A stretch of 64,000 bases of DNA from Dinoroseobacter shibae DFL 12 = DSM 16493 (lineage in GTDB: Bacteria; Pseudomonadota; Alphaproteobacteria; Rhodobacterales; Rhodobacteraceae), in NCBI RefSeq assembly GCF_000018145.1, contig NC_009952.1, positions 2,294,001 through 2,358,000 of the forward strand, read 5' to 3'. Shown here one piece after another: positions 45,879 to 54,672 of this stretch. The notes beneath the pieces were generated by a model. The model saw nothing but the letters and a program-made list of their open reading frames with translations. It was not told where the DNA came from and ran no database searches. Within the stretch, counting starts at the first letter, position 1. Each line of letters opens with the position of its first letter. Position numbers and translations under genes: made by a program.

Positions 45879-46286
45879 ATGTACAAACATGTGATGGTAG
45901 CGGTCGATATCGACCATGCGGAAACCGGCAAGGATGCCTTGGCCCTTGGCCGGGCGCTGTGCGCCGAAGGGGCACAGGTGACGGCGCTCTACGTGCTCGA
46001 AGCGCTGCCGAGCTATGCCACCCAGTACCTGCCCGAGGACCATACCGCGCACCGGATCGAGGAATTCGAAACGGCGCTCGCCACCGAGCTGGGAATGCCC
46101 GAGGACGTTACGGTCAAGGTCGTGACCGGGCATTCGGGCGCGACCCTGGTGGACTATGCCACCACCCACGGCGTCGACTGCATCGTGATCTCGTCCCACA
46201 AGCCCGGGTTGCAGGATTTCTTCCTCGGCTCCACCGCCAGCCGCGTGGTGCGGCACGCCCCCTGCTCGGTCCATGTGATCCGCTAG
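45879..46286 (+). CDS. Universal stress protein
   Basis: 135-residue UspA fold. MYKHVMVAVDIDHAETGKDAL at the start and the ATP-binding motif G-2x-G-9x-GS/T as SSHKPGLQDFFLGSTASRVV with APCSVHVIR at the end. AAGGACC precedes ATG 45879. A stand-alone single-domain Usp, next to a monooxygenase-like gene on the same strand. Confidence 0.93.
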   Translation: MYKHVMVAVDIDHAETGKDALALGRALCAEGAQVTALYVLEALPSYATQYLPEDHTAHRIEEFETALATELGMPEDVTVKVVTGHSGATLVDYATTHGVDCIVISSHKPGLQDFFLGSTASRVVRHAPCSVHVIR

Positions 46287-46334
46287 CCAAAGGGACGGAA
46301 TTGGGTCTAGGCTGTCGGGGGAGGAGACCCCGAC

Positions 46335-46664
46335 ATGCCCCAGATTGCCAAGACAACGAACCAGCAAACCGTTCTGACCACCTTCGAGGTGACGCCCGGC
46401 ACCTGCCAGGACCTGCTCGAAGAATTGACCGACGCCTATGCCAGTTTCATCTCGAAGCAACCCGGCTTCATCTCCGCCGGGTTGCATGTGAACGACGCCC
46501 AGACCCGGATCGCCAATTACAGCCAATGGGCCCGGCGGGAGGATTTCCAGGCCATGCTGCGCAGCGACGAGATGCGCGCGCGCAATCGCAAGATCAGCGA
46601 CATGTGCCGCAGCTTCGAGCCGGTGCTTTACGACGTGGCGGCCGTGTTCGAAACGCCCGGTTGA
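46335..46664 (+). CDS. Antibiotic biosynthesis monooxygenase (ABM)-domain protein
   Basis: 109 residues, ferredoxin-like ABM fold: TTFEVTPGTCQDLLEELTDAY then FISKQPGFISAGLHVNDAQTRI and NYSQWARREDFQAML. Such small dimeric proteins oxidise quinones or degrade haem, or have no known activity. GAGGAG precedes the ATG. 48 nt after the Usp gene, possibly one transcript. Confidence 0.87.
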   Translation: MPQIAKTTNQQTVLTTFEVTPGTCQDLLEELTDAYASFISKQPGFISAGLHVNDAQTRIANYSQWARREDFQAMLRSDEMRARNRKISDMCRSFEPVLYDVAAVFETPG

Positions 46665-46673
46665 GCGCGGCCC

Positions 46674-47336
46674 CTAGAACTGCGACCAGACCCCGATCTT
46701 GACCTTGGCCACGTCATCCCCGGCCAGGGGCACGGTCACGCCTGTTTCCAGCTGGAACCAGTCGGTGAAGTGCCACACATAGCTCGGCGCGAACTTGATC
46801 AGCGCGTCCTGGCCGCGCTCTTCGGAGGTCTGGATCTGCAGGATGGCGAGGTCGCGATTGTCGCGCTGCCAGCCGATCGTGGCGTCCAGCTTGGTCAACC
46901 GCGTGCTGGCGAAGCTGTTTTCCTCGCGGAAGCGGATGCTGGCATCCACCGCGGCCCAGCCGTTGCCGAACGGGTATTGCAGCCCCCTGCCCCAGCTCGC
47001 CCCGATCACCCAGAGCGGCTGAACCCCGCGTTCGAGATTGCCCGAGGCCCCCACCCCGCCCAGGACCGCGAACCGGTTCGGTCCGTCCGATTGCAGAATC
47101 GGGTAGCGCAGGAACACGTAGCCCTCGCCCACGAAGGCCGTGACCGAACTGTCGAAGCCCAGGGTGATGTTCTGGGTCAGGCCGTACTCGCCATACCCGG
47201 TGCCGACCCAGTCATCTCCGCCGGCATGTTCGACCGTTCCGGACACGAAGACCTGCCCGTCCGGTTGCGGCCAGGGTCCGGCCTGAACGGGTGCGGCGAG
47301 CAGAAGAGGCAGCAGGAGGAGACCAAGCCGTGTCAT
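46674..47336 (-). CDS. Exported beta-barrel-like protein of unknown function
   Basis: 220 residues with a signal peptide (MTRLGLLLLPLLLAAPVQA). The mature part alternates polar and hydrophobic residues in strands (GTGYGEYGLTQNITLGFDSS, YVFLRYPILQS, KLDATIGWQRDNRDLAILQI) and ends in Phe (VKIGVWSQF), the typical outer-membrane barrel terminus. The family is not recognised. Confidence 0.72.
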   Translation of the reverse strand: MTRLGLLLLPLLLAAPVQAGPWPQPDGQVFVSGTVEHAGGDDWVGTGYGEYGLTQNITLGFDSSVTAFVGEGYVFLRYPILQSDGPNRFAVLGGVGASGNLERGVQPLWVIGASWGRGLQYPFGNGWAAVDASIRFREENSFASTRLTKLDATIGWQRDNRDLAILQIQTSEERGQDALIKFAPSYVWHFTDWFQLETGVTVPLAGDDVAKVKIGVWSQF

Positions 47337-47450
47337 GTCCCGCCCAAATTCCCGACAAATTCACGCGCCTGTCCAGTGCCCTCCCACATTTCGCGTGCGT
47401 CTGGTTCGGAATCACCGCAAATTGTGTCCTGTGGAGCGCAGGGGACAGAG

Positions 47451-48086
47451 ATGACAGGCAAGATCATAACCGTGGCACAGCAAAAGGGCGGGTCGGGCAA
47501 GACCACGCTGGCGGTCAATCTCGCGGTGGCGGGGTTGCGGGCGGGCCAGAGCGTGGCGCTGATCGACACCGACCCCCAGGGCTCGCTGGGCCGGTGGTTC
47601 ATGACCCGGCTGGAGCGGCTGGAGGGGGTTCCGGACATGGAGTTCTCCACCGCCTCGGCCTGGGGGGTGGGCTATGAGGTGGGCAAGCTGTCGAAGGCCT
47701 GCGACCTGGTGATCATCGACACGCCGCCCAAGGTGGACAGCGATCTCAAGCCCGCCCTGCGCGCCGCGGACCTGGTGGTGGTGCCGGTGGCGACCTCCCA
47801 TGTGGATCTGTGGGCGACCGAAGGGGTACTGGATCTCGCGGACCGGGTGGGCAAGCCGACGCTGCTGGTGCTGAACCGGACCCGGGCGGGCACGCGGCTG
47901 GGCGCCGAGGTGGCCGAGGCGGCGGGCCAGACCGCCGCGGACCTGGCGGACGCGCACCTGGCCAACCGCATCGTCTATGCCGAGACCCTGGGCCAGGGCC
48001 TCGGCGCGCAAGAGGCCGCCCGCAAGGGCGCCGCCGTGGCCGAGGTGGAGGCGCTGCACCGGGAGATCATGGAGATGTTCGAGTGA
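47451..48086 (+). CDS. Orphan ParA-family ATPase
   Basis: 211 residues. The deviant Walker A KGGSGKTTLAVNLAVAG follows ITVAQQ at the N-terminus, with LIDTDPQGSLGRW and LVIIDTPPKVDSDL as Walker A' and B. No parB partner or parS-like cluster is adjacent, so it is more like the short orphan ParA/PpfA group that positions cytoplasmic clusters. It lies 58 nt upstream of the zinc-ribbon gene. Confidence 0.9.
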   Translation: MTGKIITVAQQKGGSGKTTLAVNLAVAGLRAGQSVALIDTDPQGSLGRWFMTRLERLEGVPDMEFSTASAWGVGYEVGKLSKACDLVIIDTPPKVDSDLKPALRAADLVVVPVATSHVDLWATEGVLDLADRVGKPTLLVLNRTRAGTRLGAEVAEAAGQTAADLADAHLANRIVYAETLGQGLGAQEAARKGAAVAEVEALHREIMEMFE

Positions 48087-48144
48087 GGTCTTTTCATGGG
48101 ACGCTCCGATCCCATCTGTAAAAGGAACAAACGGAGAGACGCCC

Positions 48145-48387
48145 ATGAAATGCCCGATCGACGGAACCGAGCTCGTGATGACCGACCGCAGCGGGGTCGA
48201 GATCGACTACTGCCCAAGCTGCCGGGGGGTCTGGCTCGATCGGGGGGAGTTGGACAAGATCATCGAACGCTCCGTCCCCGCCGCGGCGCCGCAGCCGACC
48301 CGTGGATTCGACGACGACTATCCCGGCGGACGGGGCCCCAAGCGCAAGAAGAAGGAAAGCTTCCTGATGGAGCTGTTCGACTTCTGA
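48145..48387 (+). CDS. Zinc-ribbon (zf-TFIIB) protein
   Basis: 80 residues. Two CxxC-type knuckles: MKCPIDGTELVM (only one Cys, with Cys3) and IDYCPSCRGVWLDRGELDKI (Cys25, Cys28). CPxCxGxWLDxGEL is the TFIIB zinc-ribbon signature of this family. The C-terminal half is a charged linker with GPKRKKKESF and an aromatic end MELFDF. GGAGAGACGCCC precedes the ATG. The function is unknown. Confidence 0.87.
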   Translation: MKCPIDGTELVMTDRSGVEIDYCPSCRGVWLDRGELDKIIERSVPAAAPQPTRGFDDDYPGGRGPKRKKKESFLMELFDF

Positions 48388-48472
48388 CCCTTGGGAAAGG
48401 CGCGGCCCCCGCGGCGCTCCGCGCGCCGCCGGGAGATATGTCGAGACGTAAGCCCGCAGGCCTCGTCCGCAT

Positions 48473-48535
48473 CTTCATTTGTGTGAAAATACTCCGGGGG
48501 AGGCGCGCGCAGCGCGGCCGGGGGCAGCGCCCCCC
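48473..48535 (-). repeat. REP-like intergenic element, copy 2 (inverted)
   Basis: Read on the minus strand it gives GGGGGC-GCT-GCCCCC, a variable part, CCCCCGGAGTATTTT, then ATGAAG, the same order as at 39508-39565. It lies in the gene-free stretch 48388-48775, which otherwise holds only G+C-rich sequence. Confidence 0.7.
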
Positions 48536-48775
48536 TCCTTCAGCATCGGCCCGGCACGGGCCGCACACATGCGCGCGCAGCGCGCGCCGCTGGATCACGG
48601 CCCCGTCAGGCATACCGCGGGATCAACCGACCGGGTGCCGCGCGGAGCCTCTTGATTTCTTTCGGCCGCTCACAAATCCGCGACCCCGCCTCACGGCTGC
48701 GCGATATCCTTGCAATACCCATCGCTTTGGAGCACGCCGTGCCCATATCGAGGTCACGCAACCACAGGACACACC

Positions 48776-48865
48776 ATGACACGCCCCGCCCCGCAACCCG
48801 CCCCGCCGTCGCATCCTTCGCAAGACGCGCCGCCGTTCCGCTTCGACGATTGGGCGGCGCTTTGA
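48776..48865 (+). CDS. Possible 29-residue protein
   Basis: ORF MTRPAPQPAPPSHPSQDAPP followed by FRFDDWAAL. AGGA lies seven nt before the ATG. The proline-rich start and aromatic-acidic end look deliberate, but there is no further support. The next gene starts 68 nt on. Confidence 0.3.
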   Translation: MTRPAPQPAPPSHPSQDAPPFRFDDWAAL

Positions 48866-48933
48866 AAGGCCAGCCCTTGTCAGCGCGCCGGGACTGCGGC
48901 TAAATCCGGCAAAACGTTCTCCATGAGGCTCCC

Positions 48934-49062
48934 ATGATCCGCAGTGTTGCGCTTGCCCTTCTTCTCGCCACCCCGCTCCTTTTGTCCGCCTGCAACACGG
49001 TGGAGGGGATCGGACAGGATGTTTCCGAGGCGGGCGACGCCATTGCGGGTGCCGCGCGCTAG
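48934..49062 (+). CDS. Entericidin-family small lipoprotein
   Basis: 42 residues: signal MIRSVALALLLATPLLLSAC with lipobox LSAC, then NTVEGIGQDVSEAGDAIAGA, the entericidin A/B pattern (VEGxGxDVxxAGxAI). It is paralogous to the gene at 28507-28644. ATGAGGCTCCC precedes the ATG. The stop TAG overlaps the convergent thioesterase stop in a CTAG. Confidence 0.87.
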   Translation: MIRSVALALLLATPLLLSACNTVEGIGQDVSEAGDAIAGAAR

Positions 49063-49469
49063 GCCTGCGGTTTCGGGACGGGGCGGGTCCGGCCCTCCTC
49101 GTCGATGGCGACGAAGGTGAACAGGGCTTCGGTGACCTTTTCCCGCGCCCCGATCCGGCCGCGCAGCACCCAGGCCTCCAGCGCCACGCCCATGGAACTT
49201 CGACCGACCCGCTCGATCTCGGCATAGATGCACAGCACGTCGCCGACCTTCACGGGGCGGATGAATTTCATGGCATCGATGGCCACGGTCGCCACCCGCC
49301 CCTGCGCCCGTTCGCCGGCCACGATCCCGGCGGCGATGTCCATCTGGCTGAGCACCCAGCCGCCGAAAATGTCACCGTTCACGTTCACATCCGCGGGCAT
49401 CGCAAGGGTACGCAGGGTCAACGCGCCCTTTGGGGTTTCATCGGGGGTTTCCGGGGGGTTGGGCGCCAT
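49059..49469 (-). CDS. Acyl-CoA thioesterase (hotdog fold, YciA-like)
   Basis: 136 residues. TLRTLAMPADVNVNGDIFGGWVLSQMD carries the hotdog catalytic Asn/Asp region (NVNGDIFGGW). AIDAMKFIRPVKVGDVLCIYAEI is the central strand pair. YciA-like enzymes hydrolyse short to medium acyl-CoAs. ATG 49469 (MAPNPPETPDE) follows AGGAGG; the frame extends nine codons further. Confidence 0.93.
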   Translation of the reverse strand: MAPNPPETPDETPKGALTLRTLAMPADVNVNGDIFGGWVLSQMDIAAGIVAGERAQGRVATVAIDAMKFIRPVKVGDVLCIYAEIERVGRSSMGVALEAWVLRGRIGAREKVTEALFTFVAIDEEGRTRPVPKPQA

Positions 49470-49690
49470 GACGGCCTCCTGCAGGTTTCCGCCCAAGTCC
49501 CCATCATCGTGTCTGGCCTGTCAAGTCGGTGCAAAAACCTCTTGCAATCTTGCCGGACCGTGCTCAATTCCAGTGTGCGAACGGTTCCGCACTTCGATCC
49601 ACTGTCTCCCGATGGCTTCAGTTTCGACATGCTACCACTGACGCCGAAGCTGCCGCACCTCCGCGGGCAGCCACACCAAGGAGAAATCGG

Positions 49691-49897
49691 ATGGCCACTG
49701 GCACCGTGAAATGGTTCAACGAAACGAAGGGTTATGGGTTCATTGCCCCCGATGGCGGCAGCCGCGATGTGTTCGTGCACATCTCTGCCGTGGAGCGCGC
49801 CGGGCTGACCGGCCTGAAGGACAACCAGAAGGTGACCTTCGACATCGAAGCCGGCCGTGACGGCCGCGAGAGCGCGACCAACATCGTTCTGGCCTGA
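49691..49897 (+). CDS. Cold-shock domain protein
   Basis: 68-residue CspA family. GTVKWFNETKGYGFIAPDGG (RNP1) and DVFVHISAVE (RNP2) are intact, so it binds single-stranded RNA/DNA. AAGGAG precedes ATG 49691. About 220 nt without a gene lie upstream, a size that allows the long structured leader typical of csp mRNAs; TTGCAA at 49549 could be part of a promoter. Confidence 0.96.
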   Translation: MATGTVKWFNETKGYGFIAPDGGSRDVFVHISAVERAGLTGLKDNQKVTFDIEAGRDGRESATNIVLA

Positions 49898-49976
49898 TCC
49901 CGGGCCCCTGCAGCTTTTCGAGGGCGCGGTCGACCGCGCCCTTTTCCATGTCCGCTTCAAAGGCTATATCCCCTGC

Positions 49977-50417
49977 ATGTTTGGTGATTTGCTCAAGCGC
50001 CTGACGGCGCCCGCGCCCGAAGCCTTTCCGGAACCCGATGCCCGGCTCGCGCTCGCGGCCCTGCTGGTGCGTATCGCCCGGTCCGACGGGGATTATGCCG
50101 AGGCCGAGAAGGCCCGGATCGACAAGATCATCGCGAAACGGCACGGCCTGTCCCCCTTCGAGGCGACGAAGATGCGCGGCGATGCCGAGGCGCTGGAGGC
50201 GCAGGCCCCCGACACGGTGCGCTTCACCCGCGCGATCAAGGATGGCGTGCCCTACGAGGACCGGACCGCGGTGATCGAAGCCCTGTGGGGCGTGGTTCTG
50301 GCGGACGGGGTGCGCGACCCGGAGGAGGATTCGCTCCTGCGGCTCACGGCGAACCTGCTGGGCGTGAACGATCGCGACAGTGCATTGGCCCGGCAGCGGG
50401 TCGAAGCCGGCGCCTGA
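49977..50417 (+). CDS. TerB-like protein
   Basis: 146 residues. ALAALLVRIARSDGDYAEAE (about residues 25-44) and LWGVVLADGVRDPEEDSLLRL (about 102-122) form the duplicated TerB helical hairpins with DGDY and DGVRDPEE acidic loops. MFGDLLKRLTAP is the usual start. The ribosome-binding site is poor (AAGG 14 nt upstream). Function in this family is loosely linked to metal or envelope stress. Confidence 0.88.
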   Translation: MFGDLLKRLTAPAPEAFPEPDARLALAALLVRIARSDGDYAEAEKARIDKIIAKRHGLSPFEATKMRGDAEALEAQAPDTVRFTRAIKDGVPYEDRTAVIEALWGVVLADGVRDPEEDSLLRLTANLLGVNDRDSALARQRVEAGA

Positions 50418-50581
50418 GCCTTGCAGGCTGCTTCGGCCCCTACAGCAGCGGGCCCGCATCGCCCTTGACCCGGGCAACTGGTCAGAAAATCACCGGGTTT
50501 CCTAGCGCCAATCCCGCCGCCCCATTGCAATCCCGGTCAAACTGGCTCCTACTTTGCGATGACCAGCAGAGAGCGCAGACC

Positions 50582-51361
50582 GTGACAGAGCCAACCGTTC
50601 CGGTGATCGAGATAAGGGATTTGCACAAGGCCTATGGCGCCCTGGAGGTGTTGAAGGGGGTCAGCATACGTGCCGAGCGGGGGGATGTCGTGTCCCTGAT
50701 CGGCTCCTCGGGGTCGGGCAAGTCCACCTTGTTGCGGTGCTGCAACCTGCTGGAGGACAGCCAGCGGGGCGACGTGTTGTTCTGCGGAGAGCCGGTCACC
50801 TGGACCGGCAGCGGTCTGGACCGCCGGCCTGCGGACAAGAAACAGGTGATCCGGATCCGGACGAACCTGTCCATGGTGTTCCAGCAATTCAACCTCTGGG
50901 CCCATATGACGATCCTTGAAAACGTGATGGAAGCGCCGGTGACGGTGCTGGGCGAGCCGCCCAAAGAGGTCGAGGCGCGGGCGCGCGCCCTGCTCGACAA
51001 GGTGGGGATCGGCGACAAGTGCGATGCCTATCCCGCGCAGCTTTCGGGCGGCCAGCAGCAGCGCGCGGCCATTGCCCGTGGCCTGGCGATGGAGCCCAAG
51101 GCGCTGCTGTTCGACGAGCCGACCTCGGCGCTCGACCCCGAACTGGAGCAGGAGGTGGTGAAGGTCATCAAGGACCTCGCCGCCGAGGGACGCACCATGC
51201 TGATCGTGACCCATGACATGCGGCTTGCGGCCGATGTCTCCGATCACGTTGTATTCCTCCACCAGGGCCTGATCGAGGAAGAGGGCCCGCCCGATATTCT
51301 GTTCGGACAGCCAAAATCGGCGCGTCTTAAACAGTTTCTGAGCGCAACAGCGCCAGCATGA
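50582..51361 (+). CDS. Polar amino acid ABC transporter ATP-binding protein
   Basis: 259 residues with GTG start 50582; the frame runs further upstream but without conserved sequence. Walker A GSSGSGKST, Q-loop FQQFNLWAHMT, signature LSGGQQQR, Walker B LLFDEPTSALD and the H-loop THDMRLA are complete, of the HisP/GlnQ branch. It energises uptake with the next three genes. The transport operon is followed by nitrogen-scavenging enzymes on the same strand, which suggests an amine or amino acid as substrate. Confidence 0.94.
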   Translation: MTEPTVPVIEIRDLHKAYGALEVLKGVSIRAERGDVVSLIGSSGSGKSTLLRCCNLLEDSQRGDVLFCGEPVTWTGSGLDRRPADKKQVIRIRTNLSMVFQQFNLWAHMTILENVMEAPVTVLGEPPKEVEARARALLDKVGIGDKCDAYPAQLSGGQQQRAAIARGLAMEPKALLFDEPTSALDPELEQEVVKVIKDLAAEGRTMLIVTHDMRLAADVSDHVVFLHQGLIEEEGPPDILFGQPKSARLKQFLSATAPA

Positions 51362-51399
51362 CAATCAATCACTACGTCTTTTTTGGGGAGACACACCAC

Positions 51400-52128
51400 A
51401 TGAAAACACTGATCTTCGGCACCGCCCTGGCCACGCTGATGGCTGGCGCCGCCTTTGCCGCGAGCGACGGAACAACGGTCCGCATGGGCACCGAGGGCGC
51501 CTATCCTCCGTACAACTTCCTCAACGACGCGGGCGAGGTCGACGGGTTCGAACGCGAGCTGGGCGACGAGTTGTGCGCACGCGCCGAGCTGACCTGCGAA
51601 TGGGTCACCAATGACTGGGATTCGATCATCCCGAACCTGGTGTCGGGGAACTACGACACGATCATCGCGGGCATGTCGATCACCGACGAGCGCGACGAGG
51701 TCATCGACTTCACCCAGAACTACACGCAGCCCGACCCCTCGGCCTTCATGGGGCTGTCGGAAGACGTGGACCTGGAGGGCGGCGTGATCGCGGCCCAGAC
51801 CGGCACGATCCAGGCGAGCCATATCGCCAGCACCGGCGCGACCCTGATCGAGTTCGCCTCACCGGACGAGACAGTGGCAGCGGTGCGCAACGGCGAAGCC
51901 GACGCAGTGCTGGCGGACAAGGCGTTCCTCGAACCCTTCGTGACCGAGAACGCGGACCTGGTGTTCGTGGGCGAAGATGTGCTGCTCGGCGGTGGCATCG
52001 GCATGGGCCTGCGCGAGAGCGACCCGGAGCTGCGCGCCAAGTTCGACGCGGCGATCCAGTCCATGAAGGACGACGGCTCGCTCAACGCGCTGATCGCGAA
52101 ATGGCTGCCGGGCTCGGCCCTGTTCTGA
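51400..52128 (+). CDS. Periplasmic amino-acid-type binding protein
   Basis: 242 residues, signal MKTLIFGTALATLMAGAAFA. VRMGTEGAYPPYNFLNDAGE is the SBP_bac_3 entry, followed by ELGDELCARAELTCEWV and IAGMSITDERDEVIDFTQNY. Two Cys (CARAELTC) may form a disulfide. It captures the ligand for the permeases downstream. Ligand identity cannot be read from the sequence. Confidence 0.93.
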   Translation: MKTLIFGTALATLMAGAAFAASDGTTVRMGTEGAYPPYNFLNDAGEVDGFERELGDELCARAELTCEWVTNDWDSIIPNLVSGNYDTIIAGMSITDERDEVIDFTQNYTQPDPSAFMGLSEDVDLEGGVIAAQTGTIQASHIASTGATLIEFASPDETVAAVRNGEADAVLADKAFLEPFVTENADLVFVGEDVLLGGGIGMGLRESDPELRAKFDAAIQSMKDDGSLNALIAKWLPGSALF

Positions 52129-52202
52129 ACTGACGTGGCGGGACCCGGTGCGCCGGGTCTCTGCCCGCCTCCGGCCGTATTTGAAGGACGCCTTTTTCCC
52201 AG

Positions 52203-53090
52203 ATGTTCGCCTTTTGCGCAGATCCATCGACGCTGTCCGGCCTGACCTGGCTGTCGTGTTACCTGACCACGGGCAAGCACATGGCTTTTTACGGCAGTTT
52301 CGGGACGGTGATGCTGCTTCTGGTGGTGACGGCGCCTGCCGCGCTCTTTCTGGGGTTCGGCGGGGCGATCGCGGCGCGGTCCCAGATTGCGCCGCTGCGC
52401 TGGCTCGGCAAGGGCTATACCTCGATGGTGCGGGGCATCCCGGACATCGCCTTCTTCCTCTTCGTGCCCATCGCGCTGGACCAGGGGCTCGAATACCTGC
52501 GTCACCATTGGAAATGCCCCGACTGGACGCAGGCCGTCCGGCAGGGCAACGATTTCGTGGTCTGCGCCGAGGCCAAGCTGCCTTTGTCCACGAGCCCGCA
52601 ATGGGTGCATGAGACCTATGGCTTCACCTTGGCGGTGATCGCCTTTGCGGTGGTGTTCGGGGCCTTCGCGGCGAACGTCCTTTACGGCGCGATGACCGCG
52701 GTGCCGCGGGCACAGATCGAGACGGCCGAGGCCTATGGCATGACCCGGCGGCAGGCGTTCTGGCGGATCCTGGTGCCGCAGATGTGGGTCTATGCACTGC
52801 CGGGCCTGTCCAACCTGTGGCAGATCCTGGTGAAGGCGACGCCGCTTCTGTTCCTGTTGGGGATCGAGGACATCGTCTATTGGGCGCGGGAGCTCGGCGG
52901 GGTGCAGAGCGCGCGGTTCTCGGATTATCCCCATGGCGACTGGCGGCTGTGGTATTTCCTGGGTCTGCTGGTGTTCTACCTCGCCCTGACCTCGGTGTCC
53001 GAACGCATCTTTGCGCGTCTGATGCAGCGGCTGAGCCACGGTCAAGCCACCATGGCCGGGGAAGCCCAGCGCAAGGCGCCGGCGACATGA
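52203..53090 (+). CDS. ABC transporter permease (HisQ/HisM type)
   Basis: 295 residues, about five to six membrane helices. The EAA-type loop AVPRAQIETAEAYGMTRRQAFWRI contacts the ATPase. It carries a long periplasmic insert after YTSMVRGIPDIAFFLF (about residues 95-140), larger than in HisQ. 74 nt after the binding protein, overlapping the second permease by 4 nt. Confidence 0.93.
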   Translation: MFAFCADPSTLSGLTWLSCYLTTGKHMAFYGSFGTVMLLLVVTAPAALFLGFGGAIAARSQIAPLRWLGKGYTSMVRGIPDIAFFLFVPIALDQGLEYLRHHWKCPDWTQAVRQGNDFVVCAEAKLPLSTSPQWVHETYGFTLAVIAFAVVFGAFAANVLYGAMTAVPRAQIETAEAYGMTRRQAFWRILVPQMWVYALPGLSNLWQILVKATPLLFLLGIEDIVYWARELGGVQSARFSDYPHGDWRLWYFLGLLVFYLALTSVSERIFARLMQRLSHGQATMAGEAQRKAPAT

Positions 53091-53893
53091 GCTGCTGGCA
53101 GACGGTTCAGGACTATGCGCTGCGGTCGATCGGCCATGGCGAGCGGCTGCTGCCGCGGTCGGATTTCACCCTGTGCGAGCAGTTCACCCTGATCGGGTCG
53201 GGCCTGATCTGGAACGTGTATTTCGGGGCTTTCGCGTTGCTGTTCGGATTTTTCCTCGCCACGGCGGTGGCCTTGGGAAAGGCGTCGGACCGCGCGGTGC
53301 TGCGGGTGCCCGCGGACTGGTTCATCTTCGTGTTCCGGGGCTCGCCGCTCTTCATCCAGTTCTTCCTCGCCTATTTCCTGTTCATCCAGCTCAAGGCGGT
53401 CTCGCCCGCCTTCGACCCGTTCACCTCGGCCTGGGCGGGGGCGCTGGTGGTGCTGTTTCTGAACACCTCTGCCTATGCGGGCGAGATTTTCTACGGCGCG
53501 CTGCGCTCGGTGCCCAAGGGCGATCTGGAGGCGGCGGATGCCTACGGGCTGGCCGGGTGGACGAAGTTCCGCCGGGTGACCTGGCCCACCATGCTGCGGC
53601 TGGCCTGGCCGTCCTATACCAACGAGGCGATCTTCCTGTTCCATGCCACGACGCTGGTGTTTTTCGCGGGCTTTCCCGCGTTTCAGCAGCGCGGCGATGC
53701 GCTATATTACGCGCAGTATTTCGCGGACAAGACCTTCAACCCGTTCATCCCCTACCCCATCGTGGCGTTCTATTTCATCCTGCTGACACTGGCGGTGATC
53801 TTCGTGTTCAGCCTGATCAACCGTCGGCTCAACCGCCATCTCGCGCCCCATGTGCGGCCGAAACTGCGCCTGCGCCCACAATTGGTCCGTTGA
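53087..53893 (+). CDS. ABC transporter permease (HisM type)
   Basis: 268 residues, membrane protein with FVFRGSPLFIQFFLAYF and the EAA loop SVPKGDLEAADAYGLAGWTKFRRV. The N-terminal 30 residues (MSCWQTVQDYALRSIGHGER) are an unusual extension. The ATGA overlap shows coupling to the first permease; together they form the heterodimeric channel. Confidence 0.93.
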   Translation: MSCWQTVQDYALRSIGHGERLLPRSDFTLCEQFTLIGSGLIWNVYFGAFALLFGFFLATAVALGKASDRAVLRVPADWFIFVFRGSPLFIQFFLAYFLFIQLKAVSPAFDPFTSAWAGALVVLFLNTSAYAGEIFYGALRSVPKGDLEAADAYGLAGWTKFRRVTWPTMLRLAWPSYTNEAIFLFHATTLVFFAGFPAFQQRGDALYYAQYFADKTFNPFIPYPIVAFYFILLTLAVIFVFSLINRRLNRHLAPHVRPKLRLRPQLVR

Positions 53894-53961
53894 CCGCAGG
53901 ACACGCTTGCGGGATCGGAAAAATTGAGGCTAGGCTGAAGGTGGGAAACAACTGAGCCAAG

Positions 53962-54672
53962 ATGGACATCGGCATTCTCCAATGTGGACAGCCGCCCGAC
54001 GAGGTGCGTGAGCAGCACGGCGGGTATGAACGGTTGTATCCCACGCTTCTGACCGGGCACGGGTTCACCTTCACCACCTATGACGTCGAAAACCTCGAGT
54101 TTCCGCCCGGACCGGACGCGCAGGAGGGGTGGCTGATCTCGGGCTCCCGCCACGGGGCCTACGAGGCGCATGACTTCATCCCGAAGCTGGAGCAGTTCAT
54201 CCGCGCCGCCTATGTCGCCCATGTGCCGATGGTCGGCATCTGCTTCGGCCATCAGATCCTCGCAAAGGCCCTCGGCGGCGAGGTCTTGCCCTTTGCGGGC
54301 GGATGGGCGGTCGGGCGGCAGAGTTATTACGCCGAGGATATGGGCGCGCTGCATCTCAATGCCTGGCACCGCGACCAGGTGACCGAGCCGCCGGCCGATG
54401 CGCAGACCTTCATGTCGAACGCATTCTGCAAACATGCCGGGCTGATCTATGGCACCCGGGCCTGGAGCGTGCAGCCGCATCCCGAGTTCACGCCCGAGGT
54501 TCTGTCGGCCCTTCTGACCTCCCAGCGTGCAGTCGACAACGTGCCCGCCAGCCAGCTGGACACCGCGGCCCTCCAACTCGATCAACCGATCGACAACATG
54601 GCGATCGCCAAGGCCATCGCCGCCTTTTTCCTCATGGACAGGACCCCCAAACATGGCCGAAACGCCGCTTGA
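53962..54672 (+). CDS. Class I glutamine amidotransferase
   Basis: 236 residues. Nucleophile Cys94 in VGICFGHQILAKALGG and His in VQPHPEF (about residue 176) define a GATase-1 of the GMP-synthase-like branch, not the PuuD hydrolase family proper. In the context of a gamma-glutamyl ligase it may remove the glutamyl group or supply ammonia. The gene ends inside the next (20-nt overlap). Confidence 0.88.
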   Translation: MDIGILQCGQPPDEVREQHGGYERLYPTLLTGHGFTFTTYDVENLEFPPGPDAQEGWLISGSRHGAYEAHDFIPKLEQFIRAAYVAHVPMVGICFGHQILAKALGGEVLPFAGGWAVGRQSYYAEDMGALHLNAWHRDQVTEPPADAQTFMSNAFCKHAGLIYGTRAWSVQPHPEFTPEVLSALLTSQRAVDNVPASQLDTAALQLDQPIDNMAIAKAIAAFFLMDRTPKHGRNAA

